A stretch of 64,000 bases of DNA, from contig NZ_UXAU01000018.1 of the NCBI RefSeq assembly GCF_900609065.1, forward strand, positions 1 to 64,000, written 5' to 3'. The stretch is from Arthrobacter ulcerisalmonis. GTDB lineage: Bacteria > Actinomycetota > Actinomycetes > Actinomycetales > Micrococcaceae. Position 1 is the first letter of the stretch. Every line of letters begins with the position of its first letter. Of this stretch, positions 57,924-64,000 are shown piece after piece. The position numbers and the translations under genes were made by a program. The notes below the pieces were generated by a model. It ran no database searches and was not told where the DNA came from. It saw nothing but the letters and a program-made list of their open reading frames with translations.

Positions 57924-59267
57924 TCAGGCCACTTTCTTGGCCACGGGGGCAAGGAAGAAGCTGACAACGAGCATCACCATGACGCCCAGCAGGGAATGCA
58001 GGATCCCCACGTGCTCGGCCAACAGACCCAGCAACGGCGGACCGCACAGGAAGGCGCCGTACCCAATGGTGGACACCACTGAAACCCGGGCTGCAGCCTT
58101 GACCGGATCGTCAGCTGCCGCCGACATTCCCACCGGGAATCCCAGCGAAGCACCCAGGCCCCAGATCGCCAGCGCCACATAGGCCAGCCACGGCTCGGGG
58201 GCGAAGACGAACAATCCGAGCCCCAATACCGCCATGGCGGCACACCAGCGCATCACGGGAACCCTGCCATACCGGTCCAGCACCACCGTTCCGGCGAAGC
58301 GGCCGATGGTCATGAAGGAAACGAACAAGCCATATCCGACGGCGCCAGCAGCGTCCGACTGCCCGTGGCCGTCCGCAAGGGCAAGCGCCACCCAGTCTCC
58401 GGCGGCACCTTCGGCCAGCGCAAGGCCCAGCACCATCACGCCGAGGAGTAAGGTTCGCCGGTCACGCCAGGCCTGGGCGATCAGCCGTTTGTTATCCAGC
58501 GGAGCAGCAGCGGGCTCGCCGGGATTTCCACCGGCCGGGGTTCCGGAGCCGATCAGTGGGATGGGCCCCGTTGCGGGGTCGCCAAAACTGTCGTAGGACC
58601 GTTCGGGTTTGCGGGTGCCCTCAGGAGCAGCACCATTTTGTCCCGCCGGCGAACCAGCATCCACGGGCGTGACATCCGCCCGGAACCAACCCGCAGCCAC
58701 GGTGACCGACACTGCCACGAGGATCCCGGCGGCAGCCAAGTGCCAGAAGACCGGCATGGCTGCTGCCGCTGCCCACGCCCCGAGGCCCGCTCCCGCGACA
58801 GTGCCTAGGCTGAAGGAACCGTGCAGCCGCGGCATGATGTGCCGGCCCAGGGCCCGCTCCACAGCTGCGCCCTCCACGTTGGAAGCGGTGTTCCAACTGG
58901 CTGTGCCCAGCCCGATCACCGTCAAGCCAGCGGCCGTAGCCACGGGGTTGACCAGCACCGATGTGCCAAACCCAGCAATGGCAAGACCCAGGCCCACCAT
59001 GATGGCGCCGATCTGGATGGTGCGTTTGGAACCGAGGCGCAGCACGATCAGCCCGGAGGCCGAAACGGAGACGAACGAGCCAAGCGTCAGGCACAACAGG
59101 AGCAGCCCCACGTTGCCGGGCGTGAGGTTCAGGCCATCCCGGATGGCTGGCAATCGGGATACCCAGGACGCAAAGGCAATGCCGCTGGCCCCGTAGGCCA
59201 CCACCACAGCATTGCGCCAGTGCCGCACCGCAGCCGAAGGTGCCGCCTCAGATACCGTGCTGGTCAA
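57924..59267 (-). CDS. MFS transporter
   Basis: A 447-residue major facilitator with about 12 helices; the cytoplasmic loop between helices 6 and 7 is long and Pro/Gly-rich (residues about 205-260). Motif A-like LRLGSKRT near 76-83 and the second-half VVLDRYGRVPVMRW near 330-343 are present. TTG start at 59267 is the only candidate near the MaoC stop, so the start is uncertain. Substrate unknown. Confidence 0.88.
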   Translation of the reverse strand: MTSTVSEAAPSAAVRHWRNAVVVAYGASGIAFASWVSRLPAIRDGLNLTPGNVGLLLLCLTLGSFVSVSASGLIVLRLGSKRTIQIGAIMVGLGLAIAGFGTSVLVNPVATAAGLTVIGLGTASWNTASNVEGAAVERALGRHIMPRLHGSFSLGTVAGAGLGAWAAAAAMPVFWHLAAAGILVAVSVTVAAGWFRADVTPVDAGSPAGQNGAAPEGTRKPERSYDSFGDPATGPIPLIGSGTPAGGNPGEPAAAPLDNKRLIAQAWRDRRTLLLGVMVLGLALAEGAAGDWVALALADGHGQSDAAGAVGYGLFVSFMTIGRFAGTVVLDRYGRVPVMRWCAAMAVLGLGLFVFAPEPWLAYVALAIWGLGASLGFPVGMSAAADDPVKAAARVSVVSTIGYGAFLCGPPLLGLLAEHVGILHSLLGVMVMLVVSFFLAPVAKKVA

Positions 59268-59277
59268 CGGATAGTGC

Positions 59278-59715
59278 TCACGGAAGCCGGACCACTGCCT
59301 GGGCCTTCATCAGGACTTTCTGTCCGCCAGCCACCACGGTGAGGTCGACACGAGCGGTGCTTGCCTCGGCGTCGAGCTTTCCAATGGTGCCGGTGACCTC
59401 GATGGTGGCACCGGCGTCGGGCGTTCCCGTGGTGTCGGTGACCAGGACCGGTTTGGTGAAGCGCGTCTGGAAGTCGACGACGGCGGCGGGGTCGCCGGCC
59501 CAATCAGTCACCAGCTGCACCACGGCGCCCATGGTGAACATGCCGTGCGCGATCACCCCGGGCAGTTCAACGCCGGTGGCGAAGGCCTCGTTCCAGTGGA
59601 TGGGGTTGAAGTCGCCGGACGCGCCAGCGTATTTGACCAGGTCAGTGCGGGTGACCTCGATGGTGCGGGTGCCGATTTCCTGGCCTGCGGTGACATCGCT
59701 GAAGGTGGGGCTCAT
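59278..59715 (-). CDS. MaoC-like (R)-hydroxyacyl dehydratase subunit (HadB-like)
   Basis: A 145-residue hot-dog protein with the hydratase 2 motif YAGASGDFNPIHWNEAFA (catalytic Asp and His). It follows the 59718 gene by 2 bases, so the two subunits are co-translated, as with HadA/HadB of fatty-acid elongation. The partner and chain length are unknown. Confidence 0.9.
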   Translation of the reverse strand: MSPTFSDVTAGQEIGTRTIEVTRTDLVKYAGASGDFNPIHWNEAFATGVELPGVIAHGMFTMGAVVQLVTDWAGDPAAVVDFQTRFTKPVLVTDTTGTPDAGATIEVTGTIGKLDAEASTARVDLTVVAGGQKVLMKAQAVVRLP

Positions 59716-59717
59716 GG

Positions 59718-60179
59718 TTACTGTCCCTCTCCGCGGACCAGGATGGATGACGTGGTGGTGGTGACGGCTTCGCGGGATCCGTCTGCTGCTACCGCGAAGA
59801 TCTCCGAGCGGGTGGTGATCATGGCGCCGCCACCCATGCCGCGGACGCCGTCCACGTGCAGTTCGGCCACGAGCTGATCGCCGGCGAAGATGGGCCGGTG
59901 ATGCGTGAATCGCTGGTCGGCGTGGACAACGCGGGTGAAATCGATCCCGGCGTCCGGGTCCTCGATCAGCTGGGCGTCGGCGCGCTGGGCGATGATGATG
60001 GCGAAGGTGGGCGGGGCGACAAGGTCCGGGTGTCCCAGGGCCGTCGCGGCGTCAAGGTCGAAGTGTGCGGGGTGGGTGGCTTTGACCGCGCGGGCGAACT
60101 CGCGGATCTTTTCGCGGCCAACGGGGTACACCTCGGCGGCAGGGTAGCTGCGGCCCTGCAGGTCGGGATTGATAGTCAT
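59718..60179 (-). CDS. MaoC N-terminal-like dehydratase subunit (HadA-like)
   Basis: A 153-residue hot-dog protein of the MaoC_dehydrat_N type (LVAPPTFAIIIAQRADAQL near 50-68, HADQRFTHHRPIFAGDQL near 86-103) that lacks the catalytic HxD of its partner. Pairs of this kind form the heterodimer in actinobacteria. TAGGCT six bases before the ATG. Confidence 0.9.
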   Translation of the reverse strand: MTINPDLQGRSYPAAEVYPVGREKIREFARAVKATHPAHFDLDAATALGHPDLVAPPTFAIIIAQRADAQLIEDPDAGIDFTRVVHADQRFTHHRPIFAGDQLVAELHVDGVRGMGGGAMITTRSEIFAVAADGSREAVTTTTSSILVRGEGQ

Positions 60180-60219
60180 GCTCCCAGCCTATCGCCAGCC
60201 CGCAGGGTGGCCGGGAAGG

Positions 60220-60444
60220 CTAGCGGCGCAGGTTCTTCCGGATCGACTGGCCACGAACCACCATGGCCACCATGTGCAGGACCAGGCCCAGACCGATGAC
60301 CGGCAGGGACGCCATCGCGAGGCCTTGGATGCCGTTGAGGTTGCCCACCAGGTTCAGGATGATCCCGACGGCGATCAGTCCCATTCCGCTGAAGACGATG
60401 ACTTTGTAGCGGGTCGGCGCAGTGGCCCAGAATTCGTTCAGCAC
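60220..60444 (-). CDS. Small membrane protein, DUF3188-like
   Basis: A 74-residue protein with two membrane helices (about 14-34 and 42-62) and a basic tail (RGQSIRKNLRR). GTG start with TAAACT six bases upstream. Function unknown. Confidence 0.8.
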   Translation of the reverse strand: MLNEFWATAPTRYKVIVFSGMGLIAVGIILNLVGNLNGIQGLAMASLPVIGLGLVLHMVAMVVRGQSIRKNLRR

Positions 60445-60466
60445 CCCACCAGTTTACCGGCCCGGG

Positions 60467-61402
60467 CTAGAACAGGGATTCCTGGATGGCAGGGACAGCC
60501 GACGCGTAGTCGCCCAACACCACCTTGCGGCCCGTGAGCTGGCCAAGGTTCACCACGAACGCAGCGTCCGTGCCGGCCAGGCTGGCGAGCGCGTTGGCGC
60601 CGCTGAGCCCAGTCACCGTAAACCCGTGGCTGCCCGCATCGAGGGCGTGCGGGTAGCGATGCCGCGCAGTGGTCCCGTAAAGCGGTTCCGCCTGGGCTGG
60701 CCGGATCCACTGCTCCTCTACCGGCAGGTAGGGTTCGACGGCGGTCCTGGCCAGCAACGCACGGACCTCACCCGCCGCTCGGGCATTGATGGCCTCGATT
60801 TCCGGCGCGGGAAGTGGCCGAAGCAGTGCCTCCGACTTGGCTGCCGAGCGGATCTGCTGGGTCAGGCCAAGTTCCTGGGAGACCAGGTCCTCGAGGACCC
60901 GCACCGCCCGGCCGTCCGCGGTCTGGGCCACATAGGTAGCCGCAACGGCGCCTTGTTCGGCCAGCCTGTTCCACTTCCGAGGGCCGCTCGCTGTGCCAAC
61001 TTTGGTGGCCCCGCCAGCAAACGTGGCCACATACAGCCAATGCTCCTGCATCAGGTAGCTGCGGAGCCCGGCCGGGACACGGCCGCCCCGGTGGAAATCA
61101 TGCATCAGCCGTGAATCGTCCAGGACGAAACACCGCTCACACTGCTTCCCCTTGCTGGCGAGGCTGCCTTTCACGCATGGGACGTGGTCACGGGCCGAGG
61201 CCGAGTGCACCACCTGATGGCCCAGGCAATAGCGGCCCGGACCAGCCACCCGCAAACCCAGCGTTGCCCCCGGCGCCAACCCCACACTCCTTGCCTCCCC
61301 CGCAGGCGACTGCAGGCGCAGGACTGGCGTGCCGCCGTCGTGCGCGGGAAGCGAAGGCGCCGGACCATCCCAAAAGACCCCGTGGACCAGGAAGGCGGCC
61401 AC
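60467..61402 (-). CDS. DUF2797 domain-containing protein
   Basis: A 311-residue protein of the actinobacterial DUF2797 family: Cys-rich metal-site-like region CVKGSLASKGKQCERCF near residues 76-92, followed by a GIY-YIG-like stretch (KVGTASGPRKWNRLAEQGA near 132-150). Function unknown. GTG start at 61402; a true upstream ribosome site is not clear. Confidence 0.8.
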   Translation of the reverse strand: MAAFLVHGVFWDGPAPSLPAHDGGTPVLRLQSPAGEARSVGLAPGATLGLRVAGPGRYCLGHQVVHSASARDHVPCVKGSLASKGKQCERCFVLDDSRLMHDFHRGGRVPAGLRSYLMQEHWLYVATFAGGATKVGTASGPRKWNRLAEQGAVAATYVAQTADGRAVRVLEDLVSQELGLTQQIRSAAKSEALLRPLPAPEIEAINARAAGEVRALLARTAVEPYLPVEEQWIRPAQAEPLYGTTARHRYPHALDAGSHGFTVTGLSGANALASLAGTDAAFVVNLGQLTGRKVVLGDYASAVPAIQESLF

Positions 61403-61431
61403 GGGGTCTGCTGCGGGAAGAGTGTGCTGCG

Positions 61432-62295
61432 TCAGAGCGCTGGCTGGACCCCGAAGGCTACGGCAAGCTTCATGATCTTCTCGGCGCGGCCCAGTCGGGG
61501 CAGGTCGGAACCGTCGCGGATGACCCTGCCGTTGGCTTCGAAGTCGTTCATGAAGTCGGTGGCCCAGGCGACGTCGGACGGAGTGGGGCTGATGACCTCG
61601 TTGATGATGGGGGTCTGGTCGATGGCGAGGCAGAGCTTGCCGGTCATGCCCATCATCACGGTGATGCCGGTCTGCTCGCGCAGGATGGGGTGGTTGGTGC
61701 CCACGGTGGGGCCGTCGATGGGGCCCGGCAGGTTGCCGACTCGGCTGGCAACAACCAGCTTGGCGCGCGGGTAGGCCATGGCTTCGGCGGTGGCGGCCAT
61801 GCCCGTGTCGCGGCGGAAGTCACCGGAACCGAATGCCAGGCGGAAGGCACCTTGCGCTTTGGCGATGTTGTTGGCTTCTTCGATGCCCACAGCAGACTCC
61901 ACCAGCGCGATGACCGGGGTCTTGCCGTCCATCCGGTGGTAGCTCTCGGTGACCTGGTCAGCGGATTCGGTCTTGGCGAGCATGACGCCCAGGAGTCCTG
62001 GCGTGCCGCGGAGACCGGCCAGGTCATCGGCCCAGAACGGGCTGGTGGCGTCGTTGATGCGAACCCAGGCCTGGCCACCCTTGGACAGCCAGTCCACCAC
62101 GTGGCCCCGGGCCTGGTCCTTCTGCGACGGGTCCACTGCGTCTTCGATGTCCAAAATGATGGAGTCGGCGCGTGAGACTGCTGACTGGTCGAAGAGCTCA
62201 GTCTTCATGGCATTGACCAGGAGCCAGGAGCGGGCGATTTCGGCGGGGATATTGCGTTCGGGCCTTGCGGTCTCGGCGGCTACGGTAGACGTCAT
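61432..62295 (-). CDS. HpcH/HpaI aldolase/citrate lyase family (CitE-like) protein
   Basis: A 287-residue TIM-barrel enzyme of the CoA-ester C-C lyase group. SWLLVNAMKTELFDQSA near 20-36, DSIILDIEDAVDPSQKD near 42-58, and MGMTGKLCLAIDQTPIINEV are typical. A Mg-binding Glu/Asp pair is inferred from the family. The start at 62295 is used because TACGGT lies six bases upstream; a longer frame to 62460 has no homology. Substrate unknown. Confidence 0.9.
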   Translation of the reverse strand: MTSTVAAETARPERNIPAEIARSWLLVNAMKTELFDQSAVSRADSIILDIEDAVDPSQKDQARGHVVDWLSKGGQAWVRINDATSPFWADDLAGLRGTPGLLGVMLAKTESADQVTESYHRMDGKTPVIALVESAVGIEEANNIAKAQGAFRLAFGSGDFRRDTGMAATAEAMAYPRAKLVVASRVGNLPGPIDGPTVGTNHPILREQTGITVMMGMTGKLCLAIDQTPIINEVISPTPSDVAWATDFMNDFEANGRVIRDGSDLPRLGRAEKIMKLAVAFGVQPAL

Positions 62296-62430
62296 GCTTC
62301 TACCGTATCTGGCCGCGGGCGTGCTTCGCGAAGCATTATCGGTTGGGGGGCCGACCAATACGAACAAAACCGTTTGTGACTGGCTGCCTGCGCCGCGTTC
62401 CACGTTCGTGGAGACACTCGGCCCAAGTAG

Positions 62431-62478
62431 CTCGCAGTTGTTGTCGTTTTGGGCCCTCAAAACGACAACAACTGCGAG
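62431..62478. terminator. Long hairpin downstream of the aldo/keto reductase gene
   Basis: Perfect 20-bp stem (62431-62450 with 62459-62478) with an 8-base loop GGGCCCTC. It lies 15 bases past the aldo/keto reductase stop and is the likely terminator on the minus strand; the inner arms also give T4/A4 runs. It may be a copy of a dispersed element. Confidence 0.75.
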
Positions 62479-62493
62479 TCAGTTGGGGAAGGG

Positions 62494-63435
62494 TTACGGG
62501 AGGTTGCTGCCCCGCGCAGTGATCCACAAGCCATACCACTGGGCCCGAGTCATGGACTCGGCAACCCGGGCAGCGTCAGCACAGGCGGCGATGCGGGCCG
62601 GGTTAACGGTGCCGATCACGGGAGAGATCCCTGCCGGGTGCTTCATCAGCCAGCCCAGCAGGACCGACTCCCCCGTGGTGCCGTACTCGGCAGCCAACTC
62701 GGCCACCAGGGCAGCGGTGGACTCCACCTCATGGCCAGCATCTGCCGCTGCAGCTCCGGTATACAGGCCACGCGCCAAGGACCCGTATGCCTGCAGGGTC
62801 ACGCCGCGCTTGGCACAGTACTCGAGGGTGCCGGTGGGAAAGCTGTACTGGGTGCCAGCCGTGTTGTTGACCAGCACCTGGCTCTCCACCCACGCCCGCT
62901 TCAACAGGGACATCTCGAGCTGGTTGGCCACCACCGGCGTGTCCAGTCGATCCTGCAGCGCCTCAATCTGCGCGCCGGACATGTTGGACACACCCAGTTG
63001 CCGCACCTTGCCTTCTGCCATCAACTGCCCGACGGCGGACACCACCTCAGCGAGGTCGGTCAGCGGATCCGGCCGGTGCAGCAGGAGGACATCCACATAC
63101 TCGGTCTGCAACCTGGACAGGCTGCCGTTGACCCGCTCCAGGATGGCGTCCCGGCTGAGGTCGTAGTGCGTCTGCAGTCCACGCTCGTTCAAGCGGATGC
63201 CGCACTTGGTCTGCAACCGGATGCGGTCCCGCAACCCGGGCGTTGCCGCCATGACGTCGCCAAAGACCTGCTCCGACTTGCCACTGCGGTAGATGTCAGC
63301 GTGGTCAAACAAGGTGATGCCAGCGGCCAGCGCCGCGTTGATGGCGGCGTCGGCCTCGGCTACCTGCTCAGCGCCATACGATTCTTCGGACCAGCCGCCA
63401 CCGAGGCCCATGCAGCCATAAATCAGTTCCTGCAT
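62494..63435 (-). CDS. Aldo/keto reductase
   Basis: A 313-residue TIM-barrel NADPH oxidoreductase. ITLFDHADIYRSGKSEQVFG near 41-60 holds the Asp and Tyr of the tetrad, Lys is in RDRIRLQTKCGIRL near 79 and the fourth residue, normally His, in VDVLLLHRPDPLTD near 117. YdjG/YghZ-like member. ATG at 63435, 4 bases after the glucosidase stop, so probably co-transcribed. Confidence 0.92.
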   Translation of the reverse strand: MQELIYGCMGLGGGWSEESYGAEQVAEADAAINAALAAGITLFDHADIYRSGKSEQVFGDVMAATPGLRDRIRLQTKCGIRLNERGLQTHYDLSRDAILERVNGSLSRLQTEYVDVLLLHRPDPLTDLAEVVSAVGQLMAEGKVRQLGVSNMSGAQIEALQDRLDTPVVANQLEMSLLKRAWVESQVLVNNTAGTQYSFPTGTLEYCAKRGVTLQAYGSLARGLYTGAAAADAGHEVESTAALVAELAAEYGTTGESVLLGWLMKHPAGISPVIGTVNPARIAACADAARVAESMTRAQWYGLWITARGSNLP

Positions 63436-63439
63436 GGTC

Positions 63440-64000
63440 TCAGCCCAGCCAGACGGTGGTGTCGGCGGGCAACGTGCCGTCCAGCAGTGGGCCGCTGCTC
63501 AGCAGGACCTCCCCGGCAGGAATCGCAACGGCGGTGTCGCCGAAGTTGGTGACCGATTCCCAGCCACCGGGGCGGCGGAAATGCAGCAGATCGGGGTTGC
63601 CGGTCTCCACCCATTCCAGTTCCTCTGCGGCCTGCAACTCGCGACGCAGTTTCAGGGCGGCACGGTAAAGCTCCAACGTTGAACCAGCCACGCCATCCTG
63701 TGCCTGCACGGCGAAGGAGCTGAACCACTCCGGCTGCGGCAAGTGGGCGGTGCCATCGCCAAAGCCGTACGAGCTGCCAGCGTCCTCCCATGGCAGCGGA
63801 ACACGGCAGCCGTCACGGCCAATATCTACGCCCGGGTTCCGGAAGAACGTGGGGTCCTGCCGTTCCGCTGCGGGGATGTCCGCCACTTCATGGAGGCCAA
63901 GTTCCTCGCCTTGGTAGAGGTAGGCGGAGCCGGGAACGGCCAGCATCAGGAGGGTCGCGGCGCGTGCGCGGCGCTCCCCCAGTTCCATATCCAGATCAGC
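63440..64000 (-). CDS. GH13 alpha-glucosidase/amylase, C-terminal part (partial, cut by right edge)
   Basis: 187 C-terminal codons of a glycoside hydrolase family 13 enzyme. AYLYQGEELGLHEV, QDPTFFRNPGVDIGRDGCRV and PLPWEDAGSSYGF are the conserved end of the barrel, followed by a beta domain. Homology is to oligo-alpha-1,4/1,6-glucosidases; the catalytic Asp/Glu residues lie outside the window. The aldo/keto reductase gene follows after 4 bases. Confidence 0.9.
   Translation of the reverse strand, partial: ADLDMELGERRARAATLLMLAVPGSAYLYQGEELGLHEVADIPAAERQDPTFFRNPGVDIGRDGCRVPLPWEDAGSSYGFGDGTAHLPQPEWFSSFAVQAQDGVAGSTLELYRAALKLRRELQAAEELEWVETGNPDLLHFRRPGGWESVTNFGDTAVAIPAGEVLLSSGPLLDGTLPADTTVWLG

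Overview
The window is high-GC chromosomal DNA of an actinobacterium, most likely of the Micrococcaceae (Arthrobacter, Paenarthrobacter or Pseudarthrobacter). Grounds for this are a mycothiol synthase gene, a GlnR-type nitrogen regulator with an atypical receiver, NusG and L10 with long acidic tails, an L10-leader attenuator, many GTG/TTG starts, and many genes that look leaderless (TAnnnT, six bases, then ATG/GTG). No transposase, integrase, phage gene or CRISPR array was seen. Species-level placement is inference from general familiarity with these families.

Right to left on the minus strand, 25.8 to 3.9 kb carries the core transcription/translation block: tRNA-Trp, secE, nusG, rplK, rplA, then a tandem pair of two-domain GNAT acetyltransferases (one broken by an in-frame TGA), the L10 leader, rplJ, rplL, then plus-strand thiolase and aminoacyl-tRNA deacylase genes and a minus-strand lipoprotein gene, then rpoB, rpoC, rpsL, rpsG, fusA and tuf. 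Intergenic RNA hairpins are frequent here (rpoB/rpoC, rpsG/fusA, fusA/tuf, the rpsL leader). Bases 1 to 3846 are the N-terminal part of a very large multi-pass membrane protein that runs off the left edge.

From 26 to 37.3 kb lie an aspartate-type aminotransferase, a 32-bp repeat cluster around a terminator, and an envelope-stress region. The stress region has a LuxR-type response regulator with a PspC-fused histidine kinase, divergent from three small or medium membrane genes (two with PspC domains), followed by an ABC-2 exporter coupled to a second two-component system. pfkA and a GNAT gene follow. From 37.3 to 43.5 kb are an MFS exporter, an ankyrin protein, a YgfZ-like folate protein, a GNAT coupled to a TPR gene broken by an in-frame TAA, another GNAT, a nitrobindin-like protein, a 37-residue membrane peptide and a membrane protein.

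From 43.9 to 49 kb the plus strand has glnR, mshD, ppk and mutT1 (nitrogen control, mycothiol, polyphosphate, nucleotide-pool cleaning). At 49 to 52.7 kb a perfect palindrome precedes a tightly overlapping unit: a 12-TM-like membrane protein, a YtrA-like GntR regulator, thyA, folA and a small membrane protein. asd follows. From 53.9 to 64 kb are a DUF559-like nuclease-fold protein flanked by two copies of a hairpin repeat, an HTH_42/AlkZ-like protein, murB, an MFS transporter, a pair of MaoC-like dehydratases, a DUF3188-like membrane protein, a DUF2797 protein, a CitE-like lyase, an aldo/keto reductase and the C-terminal end of a GH13 glucosidase cut by the right edge.
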